NCBI GenBank assembly: GCA_019752925.1
Contig: JAIELP010000009.1
Span: 1 to 64,000 of the forward strand
Length of the DNA stretch: 64,000 nucleotides
Direction of reading: 5' to 3'
From: a bacterium
GTDB lineage: Bacteria; Bdellovibrionota; Bdellovibrionia; Bdellovibrionales; Bdellovibrionaceae
Every line of letters begins with the position of its first letter. Position 1 is the stretch's first letter. A program made the position numbers and the translations under genes. Positions 45,175-54,982 of the stretch are shown piece after piece. Below the pieces are notes generated by a model, which was not told where the DNA came from, made no database searches, and saw nothing but the letters and a program-made list of their open reading frames with translations.

Positions 45175-46467
45175 ATGAAAATGATAATTCTTGGTGCCGG
45201 AAATATTGGCCTTGTTACAGCTCTTTGTTTTGCAGAAAAAGGGCATGAAGTTTATTGCGTAGATAATAATCAATCTAAAGTTAATAATCTTAACCTGGGC
45301 GTTAGCAGTATTTATGAACCAGGCCTTGAACCTCTGTTAAAAAAACATTTATCTGAAAAAAGAATTCATTTTACCACTGAGTTGTCGGAGTTTATCGAGC
45401 AATCCGATGTTGTTGTGGTGGCCGTAGGCACTCCGAATTCCCCTTCAGGTGAAATCGATCTTCAACATGTAAACGCAGCCGTATCACAAATTGCTTCGCT
45501 GAGTACTAAACCTAAAACAGTTATTCTGCGCTCCACTGTACCACCGGGAACAAATCAAAGCCTTTCGCTGAAGTTTCCTAAAATTAATTTCATTTCAAGC
45601 CCTGAATTTTTACGCGAAGGAAGTGCGGTGCATGATGGCCTTCACCCCGAGCGTCTGATTGTAGGTTCAAACAAAACTGAGCATTTAAAGCTGTTTCAGG
45701 AAATGTATCAAAATTTTGAAATCACTCCCTCTCAGATTATTCAAATGGATCCGGCCTCTGCAGAACTCAGCAAATATGCCGCTAATATTTTTTTGGCGAC
45801 GCGTATTTCTTTGATTAATGAATTCTCGAGAATCTGTGAAAAAACCGGCGCTAATATCCAACAAATTAAAAAAGCTATTGGAATGGATTCCCGCATTGGT
45901 TCTGAGTTTTTAAATGCAGGAATAGGTTACGGCGGAAGTTGCTTCCCTAAAGATATTGATGCTCTTATTAGTTTTGCGGCTTCCTTAAGTGAAAAACTCA
46001 ACATTGTTCAGGCCACAAAAGAAACCAACAAATCTCAAGTTTGTATTTTTGCAGAAAAAATTAAAGTTCGTTTTAAAGACTCGGCTTCAAAAAATTTAGC
46101 TTTGTGGGGAGCCAGCTTTAAACCTGAAACTGACGATTTGCGGGAAGCTCCTTCTCTTAAATTGATTTCATTCTTGTGCTCTGCTGGGTTTAATTTAAAT
46201 ATTTACGATCCTAAAGCTACGACTGCATTAAGTGAGCTTTTCAAAAACAATTCACAAATTAAAATCAGCACAACAGCACAGCTCGCCGTTACTAAGGCTG
46301 ATGCCTTAGTTATCGTGACGGAATGGTCTGAGTTTGGTAGCTTTGATATGACTCAGCTTAAGTCTTCTTTAAAAAACTCAATTGTTTTTGATGGACGAAA
46401 CCAACTCGATCCACAAAAAATGAAACAACTCGGATTTGAATATTACTCTGTTGGGCGTCCATCATGA
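45175..46467 (+). CDS. ugd: UDP-glucose 6-dehydrogenase
   Basis: Ugd oxidises UDP-glucose to UDP-glucuronate with two NAD. The roughly 430-residue protein shows MIILGAGNIGLVTALCFAEK, IYEPGLEPLLKKHL, VVVVAVGTPNSPSGEIDL, RSTVPPGTNQ, SSPEFLREGSA, the catalytic Cys in GIGYGGSCFPKDIDAL around residue 257, and LWGASFKPETDDLREAPS in the C-terminal domain. I use the ATG at 45175; ATG 45181 and an earlier ATG at 45154 are possible, and none has a clear ribosome binding site. It is followed with a four-base overlap by a UDP-glucuronate decarboxylase-like gene. Its substrate comes from GalU at 48004. Confidence 0.95.
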   Translation: MKMIILGAGNIGLVTALCFAEKGHEVYCVDNNQSKVNNLNLGVSSIYEPGLEPLLKKHLSEKRIHFTTELSEFIEQSDVVVVAVGTPNSPSGEIDLQHVNAAVSQIASLSTKPKTVILRSTVPPGTNQSLSLKFPKINFISSPEFLREGSAVHDGLHPERLIVGSNKTEHLKLFQEMYQNFEITPSQIIQMDPASAELSKYAANIFLATRISLINEFSRICEKTGANIQQIKKAIGMDSRIGSEFLNAGIGYGGSCFPKDIDALISFAASLSEKLNIVQATKETNKSQVCIFAEKIKVRFKDSASKNLALWGASFKPETDDLREAPSLKLISFLCSAGFNLNIYDPKATTALSELFKNNSQIKISTTAQLAVTKADALVIVTEWSEFGSFDMTQLKSSLKNSIVFDGRNQLDPQKMKQLGFEYYSVGRPS

Positions 46468-47405
46468 AGGCTATACTTGTTACCGGAGCTGCCGGTTTTA
46501 TAGGTTCACATCTGTGCGAATATTATCTTCGCCAAGGTTATCAAGTTGTTGGAATGGATAACTATTTAACTGGCCGTGTTGATAATATTGAACACCTTCA
46601 GCAGCATTACAAATCAGATTTCTTTTTTGTTGAATTGGATGTGAGCAAGCCATGGCCTTACATTGAAAATTTTCATATTCAAAATCTGAAATATGTTTTT
46701 CATTTTGCCAGTCCTGCATCCGTTAAAAACTATCAAAAATACCCACTTGAAACGATGTGGGTTAATTCGACTGGCCTTTCCCACGCCATTAAATTTGCTG
46801 ATGAGCACAAAGCGCGCCTAATATTTGCCTCAACAAGCGAAATTTACGGAACACCGCTGTCATCACCACAAAAAGAAAGTGACTGGGGAAATGTTAATTC
46901 TTTCGGGGCCCGCAGCTGTTATGATGAAGCTAAAAGGTTCGGCGAATCTCTAATTTATACGTCTAATAAATTCAACAACACCTCACATGGAGTTGTACGT
47001 ATTTTTAATACCTATGGTCCGCGCATGAACGCAGAGGATGACCGCGTGGTGAATTCTTTTGTGAATCTGGCGGCCCAAGCTCAGGATTTGATGGTCTTTG
47101 GCGATGGAAAACAAACTCGCAGTTTTTGTTATATTGATGACCTTATCAATGGAATTACTAAATACGCCGGTTCAGAATTAACCCAGCCCGTGAATTTAGG
47201 AAATGATAGCGAAATTACTATATTAGAATTAGCCGAATTAGTTATTACAATAACCGGAAGCAAATCAAAAATAGTATTTAATTCACTTCCTGAAGATGAT
47301 CCACCTCAAAGAAGGCCTGACCTGAGCCTTGCATACTCTCAGCTTGGCTACACCCCGTCAGTTTCGCTTACAGATGGGCTTAAAAGGTTTATCGGTACGA
47401 AATAA
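46464..47405 (+). CDS. UDP-glucuronate decarboxylase (UDP-xylose synthase)-like SDR
   Basis: The 313-residue extended SDR has [53 protein letters not shown] (the ASPAS block with Y-x-x-x-P is typical of UXS), ASTSEIYGTP, SCYDEAKRFGESL with YxxxK, and VVRIFNTYGPRM. This fits UDP-xylose synthase. A start overlap of four bases (ATGA) with ugd supports the two-step route UDP-Glc to UDP-GlcA to UDP-Xyl. Its last codons overlap the convergent gmhA by 17 bases. Confidence 0.88.
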   Translation: MKAILVTGAAGFIGSHLCEYYLRQGYQVVGMDNYLTGRVDNIEHLQQHYKSDFFFVELDVSKPWPYIENFHIQNLKYVFHFASPASVKNYQKYPLETMWVNSTGLSHAIKFADEHKARLIFASTSEIYGTPLSSPQKESDWGNVNSFGARSCYDEAKRFGESLIYTSNKFNNTSHGVVRIFNTYGPRMNAEDDRVVNSFVNLAAQAQDLMVFGDGKQTRSFCYIDDLINGITKYAGSELTQPVNLGNDSEITILELAELVITITGSKSKIVFNSLPEDDPPQRRPDLSLAYSQLGYTPSVSLTDGLKRFIGTK

Positions 47406-47994
47406 TTCTTTCGTCGATTAAACGTTTTTCAAGAGCATAACAAATTGTGTGATAAATAATGAGATGAATTTCCTGAATCCGAGCGGTATTGGGTCCCGGC
47501 GCAATTAGATTTACATCTGCCATATTTTCTTTAACAGCCTTACCACCGTCTTTGCCGGAAAGCAGAATAGTTTTAGCACCTTTTTTCTTAGCCATACTAA
47601 AAGCTTTTAAAATATTCGGAGAATTTCCCGAAGTGGTGATCCCCATAAAAACATCGTTAGGCCCCATTAAGCCTTCAACCTGACGTGAAAAAATATCGTC
47701 ATACGTAAAGTCATTCCCGATAGCGGTTAATATTGATGTATCTACCGTTAATGCAAAAGCTTTAATAGGATCGCGGTCCTTACTAAGTTTAACAACTAAC
47801 TCAGCCACAAAGTGCTGAGCATCCGCGGCAGAGCCACCATTGCCGGCTACAAATAAAGCTCCGCCTTTTTTATATGTATTGACTAAAAGATCCACTGCTT
47901 TTTCAAAGTCAGCATGCAGTCCAGTTGCATTTTTAAGTGCATTAACATTATCTACAGCTTCGTTGATAGCATCTAATAATAATTGTTTAGTCAT
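47389..47994 (-). CDS. gmhA: sedoheptulose-7-phosphate isomerase
   Basis: GmhA converts sedoheptulose 7-phosphate to D-glycero-D-manno-heptose 7-phosphate for LPS inner-core heptose. The 201-residue SIS protein has FVAGNGGSAADAQHFVAELVV, with the catalytic-type His and Glu four residues later, ALTVDTSILTAIGNDFTYDDIF, ITTSGNSPNIL and IQEIHLIIYHTICYALE, with Gln-Glu and His at the C-terminal site. Unlike the 28411 paralogue it keeps the E. coli GmhA residues, so it is the better candidate for the housekeeping enzyme. It is last in the manC-to-gmhA operon, nine bases after galU. Confidence 0.93.
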   Translation of the reverse strand: MTKQLLLDAINEAVDNVNALKNATGLHADFEKAVDLLVNTYKKGGALFVAGNGGSAADAQHFVAELVVKLSKDRDPIKAFALTVDTSILTAIGNDFTYDDIFSRQVEGLMGPNDVFMGITTSGNSPNILKAFSMAKKKGAKTILLSGKDGGKAVKENMADVNLIAPGPNTARIQEIHLIIYHTICYALEKRLIDERIISYR

Positions 47995-48003
47995 TTTATT
48001 CCT

Positions 48004-48891
48004 CTATTTCGTAAATTTTTTATTTAAGTATTTCATAAGTTCTTCACGCATCTCTTCGCGCTCCAAAGCCATGTCTATGTTTGCAATTAAAAATCCTAGC
48101 TTATCTCCAGTATCATAACGTCTTGAATTAAAACTGTACGCATTCAGAGTCGAAGATTTAGCCAACTCGTTCATGGCATCACTTAATTGAATTTCGCCGT
48201 TATTACCCGGCTTAATCATATCGAGATAATTAAAAATCTCAGAATTAAAAACATAGCGACCCGGCAGAGCCCATGTCGACGGCGCCTTACTAGCTGCTGG
48301 TTTTTCAACTACACCTAATACTTTTTTACCGCCTGAAAGGTCTTTATTTTCGGGCCCCACATCAATGATGCCGTATTTATGGCTGTCTTTAGGATCTGTA
48401 GGTAAAACCCATACTGAGCTCAATTTTGTTTTTTCATATTGATCACACAAGTAAGCCGTTACATTATCGCTTCGACTATTGGTAATGGTAATTTCATCAC
48501 CCAGAAGTACGGCAAAAGGTTCTTCACCGATAACTGGTTTTGCGCAACGTACAGCATGGCCTAAACCTAAAGCCGCTTTCTGACGAATGGAAATAATATT
48601 CACTGAAGAACGTATTTTATTCAGCTTTTCCAAAACATCTGATTTGCCGTCTTTAATTAATTTGTCTTCTAATTCATAAGAAACGTCAAAAAAATCTTCA
48701 ATGGCTGTTTTACCACGTCCTTGAATTAACACGATATCTTCAATGCCTGCCTGAATAGCTTCTTCAATCACATATAAAATAGCCGGCTTATCTACGATAG
48801 GTAGCATCTCTTTAGGAATTGTTTTAGTAGCCGGGAAAAATCGTGTTCCTAGACCGGCTGCGGGTATAATGGCTTTTTTAACTTTTTTCAT
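48004..48891 (-). CDS. galU: UTP-glucose-1-phosphate uridylyltransferase
   Basis: GalU makes UDP-glucose. The 295-residue protein has KAIIPAAGLGTRFFPATKTI, PKEMLPIVDKPAILYVIEEA, IQGRGKTAIEDFFD, PFAVLLGDEI, VVEKPAASKAPSTWALPGRY and GEIQLSDAMNELA, all characteristic. The product feeds Ugd and glucosyl transfer. It follows the DPM-like glycosyltransferase after 26 bases and precedes gmhA in the same operon. Confidence 0.97.
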   Translation of the reverse strand: MKKVKKAIIPAAGLGTRFFPATKTIPKEMLPIVDKPAILYVIEEAIQAGIEDIVLIQGRGKTAIEDFFDVSYELEDKLIKDGKSDVLEKLNKIRSSVNIISIRQKAALGLGHAVRCAKPVIGEEPFAVLLGDEITITNSRSDNVTAYLCDQYEKTKLSSVWVLPTDPKDSHKYGIIDVGPENKDLSGGKKVLGVVEKPAASKAPSTWALPGRYVFNSEIFNYLDMIKPGNNGEIQLSDAMNELAKSSTLNAYSFNSRRYDTGDKLGFLIANIDMALEREEMREELMKYLNKKFTK

Positions 48892-48917
48892 CTTATCCCT
48901 GTTTTAATACACCCTGA

Positions 48918-49634
48918 TTATAAACGTTTACGGTAAATCTTAGCAATGACAAATAAAACCTTTAAAGCGCTTTTAATCTCTTTAAACGACAATTTACTCT
49001 CACCCCGCTCACGGTTTACAAATACGGCGGGCATTTCAATTATCTTGTATCCGGCGTAATACAACAAGGCCAGACACTCCGTTAACAGTGAAAATCCGGT
49101 ACTATAAAACTGAGGTTGATTTACTATTTTTCCAGCCGCTTTATGGCTGTACATTCTAAACCCATTGGTACAGTCCGCAAACGGCAACTTCAATAAAAAC
49201 GCGGCCAGTTTGTTAGCCAAAAAAGAAAAAATTCTTCTCGCTAATGGCCAATTTAATATGCGACTTCTTTTAAGGTAGCGGCTGCCGATAACCACATCTG
49301 CATTCTGCGCCTGAATAGATAAGAGCATTCCGGGAATTTCCTCTGGCGAATGGGAAAAATCGGTATCCATTTCAACGTAGTAATCATATTTTTCAGTGTG
49401 CGCTAGTTTAAGTCCCTGCAAAACCGCACTTCCACGCCCACCTTTATTTTTGCGGTGAATATACTTTACATTTTTATATTTTTTCGCCTGAACTAGATTT
49501 AATGAAACCTCATCCAGAGAATCATCAATTATTAAAATATCTAAATCTAAACCCAGGACCAATAGCGACTCACACATCTTAACGATGTTGTTACTTTCAT
49601 TATATGTCGGAAGTATAACTACGATTTTACTCAA
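48918..49634 (-). CDS. DPM1-like polyprenol-phosphate glycosyltransferase (GT2)
   Basis: The 238-residue GT2 enzyme resembles dolichyl/polyprenyl-phosphate mannose synthases: VVILPTYNESNNIVKMCESL, ILIIDDSLDE, GGRGSAVLQGLKLA, the metal site in YYVEMDTDFSHSPEEIPGML, GSRYLKRSRI, DCTNGFRMY and a C-terminal NRERGESKLSFKEI. It lacks the membrane anchors seen in some members. With manC in the same operon, GDP-mannose is a plausible donor, giving polyprenyl-phosphate mannose, or another sugar. It overlaps the colD-like stop by eight bases. Confidence 0.88.
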   Translation of the reverse strand: MSKIVVILPTYNESNNIVKMCESLLVLGLDLDILIIDDSLDEVSLNLVQAKKYKNVKYIHRKNKGGRGSAVLQGLKLAHTEKYDYYVEMDTDFSHSPEEIPGMLLSIQAQNADVVIGSRYLKRSRILNWPLARRIFSFLANKLAAFLLKLPFADCTNGFRMYSHKAAGKIVNQPQFYSTGFSLLTECLALLYYAGYKIIEMPAVFVNRERGESKLSFKEIKSALKVLFVIAKIYRKRL

Positions 49635-50796
49635 AAGCAGCCTTCAGAGTTTTAATTTTATCAGACATAGGATTATGTGAGTTGCCGACATAAAAACCAT
49701 GCGTATGAATATGGTCTGCGTTAATCAGGCTTCCTGAAATTTCATAATTAAAATATTTTAAAACCGATTGTTTTGTAAAGTTACCGCTTAAAATCGGACG
49801 GCAATCAATTCCGTTTTTCTTAAGTTTGGCAACAAGCTCGCGACGGCTGTATTCAGAATCCTTCTTCAGCACAAAACTAAAGCCAAACCAACTGCTCACG
49901 CCCGTTTCTTTTTGCAAATAATAATTGGGATTATTTCCGAACTCCTGCGCAAATATTTTCGCATTCATACGACGGGTCACCATAAATTGATCGATTTTTT
50001 TAAGTTGCTCAACGCCTATGGCTCCGCTGAACTCCTGTGGTCGCACATTGTATCCCGGTAAAACAAAATTAAATGATTCTTCAAAATCGTCTTCACTTTT
50101 ATGCCCGGTTACCGCATTAGTGCCTGGTAAATTACGTGTCCAACCGTGTGAACGTAGACACACTAGAATATGCTGCAACTCCTCATCGTCTGTTGAAACA
50201 AAGCCGCCTTCAATAGTTGAAAAGTGATGACTGAAATAGCTACTGTAAGAAGCCATACAACCAAATGTGCCGGTTTTTTTAGATTCGTACTCGGCTCCCA
50301 TGGCTTCACAATTGTCTTCAAGTAAATAAATATTATGTTTCGCGATTATTTTTTTGATCTCTTTAAAATCATTGGGATTACCTAGCATATTCACTGCTAA
50401 AATCAGCTTCGTATCCGGTGTAATCGCCGCCTGTAAGGCACTTACATCGTAATTTAAGGTTTGTAGGTCGACGTCTACAAATTTCAGTTTTAAGCCATAC
50501 TGCTGAAGCGGATAATAACTGGTCGACCAACCCACTGACGGTACAATAACTTCATCACCCCGTTTAAGTGGGTTTTCTTTTTTAAAAAATAAAGCGGCCA
50601 CCATTAAAAGGTTTGCCGAAGATCCTGAGTTCACCATCACACAATATTTAACACCTAAATAGGCGGCCAAACCCTGCTCGCATAAAGCGACCTGTTTTCC
50701 CATAGTGTAGTGACCACTTGCGATCACATTCTGGATAGCATCTAACTCTTTCTGATCCCAACTGAGTTCGGCCATGGGAAGGCCTGGCTTAATCAC
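49627..50796 (-). CDS. ColD/RfbH-type PLP sugar 3-dehydratase
   Basis: The 389-residue DegT-fold protein has VNSGSSANLLMVAALFFKKE, GDEVIVPSVGWSTSYYPL, AVNMLGNPNDF, LLEDNCEAMGA and YFSHHFSTIEGGFV around residue 190. In the last block His replaces the PLP-binding Lys of transaminases, the mark of sugar 3-dehydratases. Its length and the HGWTRNLP block match ColD, which makes GDP-4-keto-3,6-dideoxymannose (colitose route), better than the longer RfbH. GDP-mannose and Gmd are encoded here, so a GDP-3,6-dideoxyhexose is plausible; a CDP substrate from RfbG is the alternative. The GTG at 50796 overlaps the pstB stop (TAGTG); an ATG seven codons later is possible. Confidence 0.85.
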   Translation of the reverse strand: MIKPGLPMAELSWDQKELDAIQNVIASGHYTMGKQVALCEQGLAAYLGVKYCVMVNSGSSANLLMVAALFFKKENPLKRGDEVIVPSVGWSTSYYPLQQYGLKLKFVDVDLQTLNYDVSALQAAITPDTKLILAVNMLGNPNDFKEIKKIIAKHNIYLLEDNCEAMGAEYESKKTGTFGCMASYSSYFSHHFSTIEGGFVSTDDEELQHILVCLRSHGWTRNLPGTNAVTGHKSEDDFEESFNFVLPGYNVRPQEFSGAIGVEQLKKIDQFMVTRRMNAKIFAQEFGNNPNYYLQKETGVSSWFGFSFVLKKDSEYSRRELVAKLKKNGIDCRPILSGNFTKQSVLKYFNYEISGSLINADHIHTHGFYVGNSHNPMSDKIKTLKAAFE

Positions 50797-51581
50797 TAGC
50801 CAAATCTTCCTGTGATGTAATTTTCAGTTTTTTGTTCTTTAGGATTAGTAAAGATCTGCGAACTTTCACCGAACTCAACTAAATCACCTAAATACATAAA
50901 CGCTGTGTAATCTGCCGTGCGGGCTGCTTGATGTAGATTATGAGTTACCATTAATAAAGTAACTGATTTTTTAAGCTCAGTTACAAGTTCTTCAATATGC
51001 GCTGTGGAAATGGGATCCAAGGCCGAAGTCGGCTCATCCAATAAAAGTAAGTCTGGCTCAGTTGCTAAAGCTCTGGCAATACAAAGTCTTTGTTGCTGAC
51101 CACCCGAAAGCGACGTGGCTGAAGAATGCAAGCGATCTGAAACTTCATTCCACAGGCCTGCTTTTTTTAGCGAGTCTTCCACTTTATCATCAATATAGGA
51201 TTTTTTCTTTACTCCGCGTACTTTTAAACCATAGGAAATATTTTCATAAATACTTTTAGGAAATGGATTAGGTTTTTGAAATACCATGCCGATTTTCATA
51301 CGCACTTCTATCGGGTCAATATCACGGGCTAAAATATTAATATCATCTGGATAAAGCTTAATCTCACCATTATATCGAACCTCGCCATACAAATCATGCA
51401 TGCGGTTAAAACAACGAAGTAAGGTTGTTTTACCGCAACCTGAAGGACCAATCAGCGCTGTTACTTTGTTTTGGTAGATCGGCATTGATATTTTATTTAA
51501 AACATTTTTTTCGGTATACCCGAAAGTTAAATCTACAACTTCAGCTTTTTTAATATTTGAATCGGTTTTAGTGGTTACCAT
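50796..51581 (-). CDS. pstB: phosphate ABC transporter ATP-binding protein
   Basis: PstB energises high-affinity phosphate uptake at the inner membrane. The 261-residue ABC ATPase has Walker [20 protein letters not shown] (the F-N-R-M-N-D-like tail is PstB-specific), [17 protein letters not shown] around the Q-loop, the signature [15 protein letters not shown], Walker [14 protein letters not shown] and the switch His in [11 protein letters not shown]. It follows pstA with a seven-base overlap. No pstS or phoU is encoded in the window. Confidence 0.97.
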   Translation of the reverse strand: MVTTKTDSNIKKAEVVDLTFGYTEKNVLNKISMPIYQNKVTALIGPSGCGKTTLLRCFNRMHDLYGEVRYNGEIKLYPDDINILARDIDPIEVRMKIGMVFQKPNPFPKSIYENISYGLKVRGVKKKSYIDDKVEDSLKKAGLWNEVSDRLHSSATSLSGGQQQRLCIARALATEPDLLLLDEPTSALDPISTAHIEELVTELKKSVTLLMVTHNLHQAARTADYTAFMYLGDLVEFGESSQIFTNPKEQKTENYITGRFG

Positions 51582-52474
51582 TTGTATTTTTTCCTGAATC
51601 TGTAACGTATAAAAATAGCGGTCGCATTTAAAATTAAAGTCATTGAAAGTAGAACTAATCCGGCAGCCGCCGCATTAACATGAAACTCTTCCTGCGGGCG
51701 CGACACCCAGTTGAACATCTGGATCGGCATAACTGTATAGGGGTCAAGTAACCATTGGGCGGATACATAAGGCGGCGTCGCCATTACCGGCGCCGTAGGA
51801 AGAAAGGCTATAAACGTTAAAGCACCCACTGTAATAAGCGGAGCTGTTTCGCCAATTGCACGCGATAGTGCTATTACAACTCCTGTTAAAATACCACCTG
51901 ATGAATAAGGTAAAATATGATTCCAGGTCGTTTGCCACTTAGTTGCACCTAAAGAGTATGAGGCTTCGCGTATATGTGCCGGAATAGTCCGGATCGCCTC
52001 ACGAGTCGTCACGATAATAATTGGTAGCACAAGTAAGCCCAATGTCATACCAGCTGTAATAATCGACTGACCCAGCTTCAGATGGTAAACAAAAAATCCT
52101 AATGCCATCAAACCATAGGTAATAGATGGAATACCTGCCAAATTTAAAATGTTAACTTCAATTATTTTGGTCCAGATATTTTTTTTAGAATATTCTTCCA
52201 GATAAACACCAGATGCAATTCCTAAAGGGATAGCCAAAAAAGCCGTTACAAAAACCACGCACAGACTACCCACCCAGGCCGAAAGAATTCCGGCTTTTTC
52301 AGGAAAGCGCGACGGAAAATTCATAAAAAATTCGGAACTGATTCGCGGCCACCCCGTCATGGCCATATCAACAATAAGGCTTAATAAAGTAATTAAAGCA
52401 AAAGCCAGTGTCAGCAAGCCAACTATCCAAAAAACTGAATCCTGTCTTTTTAGTTTTTCTACTTGCTGCTTCAT
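51575..52474 (-). CDS. pstA: phosphate ABC transporter permease PstA
   Basis: This 299-residue inner-membrane permease has about six transmembrane helices and the binding-protein-dependent permease EAA-like loop [36 protein letters not shown] and [18 protein letters not shown] are characteristic of PstA. It pairs with PstC to form the phosphate channel. It overlaps pstC by four bases and pstB by seven. Confidence 0.96.
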   Translation of the reverse strand: MKQQVEKLKRQDSVFWIVGLLTLAFALITLLSLIVDMAMTGWPRISSEFFMNFPSRFPEKAGILSAWVGSLCVVFVTAFLAIPLGIASGVYLEEYSKKNIWTKIIEVNILNLAGIPSITYGLMALGFFVYHLKLGQSIITAGMTLGLLVLPIIIVTTREAIRTIPAHIREASYSLGATKWQTTWNHILPYSSGGILTGVVIALSRAIGETAPLITVGALTFIAFLPTAPVMATPPYVSAQWLLDPYTVMPIQMFNWVSRPQEEFHVNAAAAGLVLLSMTLILNATAIFIRYRFRKKYKW

Positions 52475-53403
52475 TTGAATTTAATTTCCATTTTTGAACG
52501 AATACGTAAACCAATTAAATTAAATATAAGTGTAAAGAATAAAAGAACCACTCCTGCCACATAGATGGTTTTGTAACCTATTGACCCATGCGGCAGATCA
52601 CCCTGACTGACCTGAACAATATAAGCTGTTAATGTCTGCGTAGACTCCAAAGGGTTCAGCGATATTTTAGGCTGTAATCCGGCTGCTATCGCTACTACCA
52701 TGGTTTCGCCCAAAGCGCGCGATATACCCAGAACATACGCAGATGCAATACCTGAAAATGCTGATGGAATAATAACTTTAAAAGAAGTTTGCAAATTTGA
52801 AGCACCAAGTGCCAAGCTGCCTTCTCGCAAATGCACTGGAACCGCCCGCATAGCATCTTCTGATAAGCTGCTGACGTAAGGAATAATCATAACTCCCATT
52901 ACCAAACCTGCACTTAAAGCATTAAAACTTGATAAGTCCGGGTAAATTTTCTGCAGCAGCGGAGTAACAAACAATAAAGCAAAGTAACCATAGACTACTG
53001 TTGGTACCGCAGCCAATAACTCCAATATAGGTTTCAGAATTTCACGATAGCGGTTAGACATATACTCACTTAAAAAAACTGCTGTAATTGTACCAAGCGG
53101 AATAGCTACGCTTAAGGCAATAGCTGTTGTTAAGAAAGTACCGCAAATTAAATTAAAAATACCGTACTGTGGATTTTCAAATAAAGGAGTCCACTCCTTA
53201 TCAGTCAAAAAATTTTTGACTGATACTTCCATAAAAAATGGAAATGCTTCTTTTAACAGTGTCCATACAACGCCAAAAGTAATCAGCACCGAGCTGGCTG
53301 CGCAGATAAATAAAATAATTCGTATAACAAGCTCTTTAAGTTCGCGGACTCTTCTTTTAATACTTTGAGGTTTTGAAAAAGTCGTGGCTAGCTTTGAGTC
53401 CAT
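52471..53403 (-). CDS. pstC: phosphate ABC transporter permease PstC
   Basis: This 310-residue inner-membrane permease has about six helices, LLAAVPTVVYGYFALLFVTP, the EAA loop EGSLALGASNLQTSFKVIIP and GISRALGETMVVAIAAG, diagnostic for PstC. It starts two bases after the manC stop, so manC and pstCAB appear to be one transcript. There is no gap for a Pho box or promoter in front of it. Confidence 0.96.
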   Translation of the reverse strand: MDSKLATTFSKPQSIKRRVRELKELVIRIILFICAASSVLITFGVVWTLLKEAFPFFMEVSVKNFLTDKEWTPLFENPQYGIFNLICGTFLTTAIALSVAIPLGTITAVFLSEYMSNRYREILKPILELLAAVPTVVYGYFALLFVTPLLQKIYPDLSSFNALSAGLVMGVMIIPYVSSLSEDAMRAVPVHLREGSLALGASNLQTSFKVIIPSAFSGIASAYVLGISRALGETMVVAIAAGLQPKISLNPLESTQTLTAYIVQVSQGDLPHGSIGYKTIYVAGVVLLFFTLIFNLIGLRIRSKMEIKFK

Positions 53404-53405
53404 TT

Positions 53406-54806
53406 TTATTTACGTCCGTATTCGTCCTGATAGCGCACAATATCGTCTTCACCGAAATAAGATCCAACTTGCACTTCAATAAACTCCACAACTGAATCCG
53501 TGCGATTGATCACGCGGTGCTTGGCACCTTGAGGAATCAAAATATGCTCGCCTTGCTTCACAATGTGCTCTTTGTCATTAAGTACAACAATCGCTTCACC
53601 TTTTACCATAACCCAGTGTTCAGATCTTTTAGCATGCGATTGGTATGAAATTTTTTGGCCCGCTTCAACACGTATAATTTTAGATTTATAATTAGGCTCA
53701 TCACGTAATACTTCAAAACGTCCCCATGGACGGTTTTCAAATACGTGTTCAGAGATAATTTTATCACCGCTGACTTTAAGTGTATCAACCAGATCTTTAA
53801 CTTTCTGTGATTCGCCTTTTTTACAAATCATCATTGCATCTGCCGTATCAACGATGATGAGGTCATCACAGCCGATAACGCTGTATTTTTTCTTTTGCTT
53901 TGAAAATACAGAGTTGGCTTTTGAAGCAATTTGCACCGGCTGTTTCTTAAGGCTGTTTTCACCGAAAGGTAAGCCTTCGGTTACTTCAACTAATGCATCC
54001 CAAGAACCCACGTCACTCCAGCCAATATCACAAGGCACGCATCTCAACTGATCTGCCGAAAGTTTTTCGATGATGGCATAATCTAAAGATATATTTTTAA
54101 TGCGTGCGTATATATCCTCAATATTTGATAAATCAGCGCTTAATTCATTGATCAGATTCCAAACCTCAGATTCATGCTGTTTGAAATAGGTAATCATTTT
54201 AGAAACTTTAAATATGAAAATTCCTGCGTTCCAGAAATAGTGACCATCGTTTACAAAACTTTGTGCTTTTTCAAGCGTTGGCTTTTCATGGAATTTTAAA
54301 ACCTGCGTAGCTTTTTGTGTATTTAAAGCTCTTTCTTTAACCTGAATATAGCCGAATCCGGTTTCAGGTCCGCGAGGCTGAATACCTAATGTCACTACAA
54401 AATCTTGAGCTGCCGACTGAACAGCAGCCATTAAGGCTTGATCAAACTCCTGAGTTTTTAAAATCAAGGCGTCTGAAGAGAACACACCGACAATTTCATC
54501 GGCTCTACCCGTTAGCTCCAGAAATTTGCAGGCCAGCGCCACCGCTGCCGCTGTATTTTTACCAACCGGTTCATAAAGTACTTTTTCAATTTTTAATTTA
54601 TTCTGAATGATATCTTTTTCAGTCATATCTTTCAGTTTTTCTGAAGTTACTAAAAGCCCTGCTCCATACTTTTGAAGGCGCTCAATCGTTAGTGTTTGCA
54701 AGGGTTTATCTAACAACTCACAGAATTGTTTAGGATACTTAGTTCGGGATATCGGCCATAGTCTTGTGCCGCTTCCGCCACTCAATATAACAGGTATAAA
54801 TTTCAT
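53406..54806 (-). CDS. manC: mannose-1-phosphate guanylyltransferase (type II, with cupin domain)
   Basis: The 466-residue enzyme makes GDP-mannose. Residues 1 to about 285 form the GT-A nucleotidyltransferase domain: PVILSGGSGTRLWPISRTKYPKQ, VGKNTAAAVALACK and WNAGIFIF. Residues about 345-455 form a cupin with NRPWGRFEVL, GQKISYQSHAKRSEHWVMVKG in the metal-binding region and LIPQGAKHRVIN, the domain that in bifunctional members isomerises fructose-6-P to mannose-6-P. It is the first gene of an eight-gene operon running to gmhA. A 176-base divergent gap upstream should hold its promoter, but I see no strong match. Confidence 0.96.
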   Translation of the reverse strand: MKFIPVILSGGSGTRLWPISRTKYPKQFCELLDKPLQTLTIERLQKYGAGLLVTSEKLKDMTEKDIIQNKLKIEKVLYEPVGKNTAAAVALACKFLELTGRADEIVGVFSSDALILKTQEFDQALMAAVQSAAQDFVVTLGIQPRGPETGFGYIQVKERALNTQKATQVLKFHEKPTLEKAQSFVNDGHYFWNAGIFIFKVSKMITYFKQHESEVWNLINELSADLSNIEDIYARIKNISLDYAIIEKLSADQLRCVPCDIGWSDVGSWDALVEVTEGLPFGENSLKKQPVQIASKANSVFSKQKKKYSVIGCDDLIIVDTADAMMICKKGESQKVKDLVDTLKVSGDKIISEHVFENRPWGRFEVLRDEPNYKSKIIRVEAGQKISYQSHAKRSEHWVMVKGEAIVVLNDKEHIVKQGEHILIPQGAKHRVINRTDSVVEFIEVQVGSYFGEDDIVRYQDEYGRK

Positions 54807-54982
54807 GCCCCGATATTGCCTTTTTTTAGAAGTAGCATCAACAGTTTTGGCTTCAAGATTGCTTTAAGATACCAAAGTGATCTGAAACACAGTCGGAAAG
54901 AGCCACCTAGACACCGATTTTCTGTTATCAGGTCAAATATATTGATTTTTTGCACGTATTTTAACCAAAAAGGGAGAACAAA

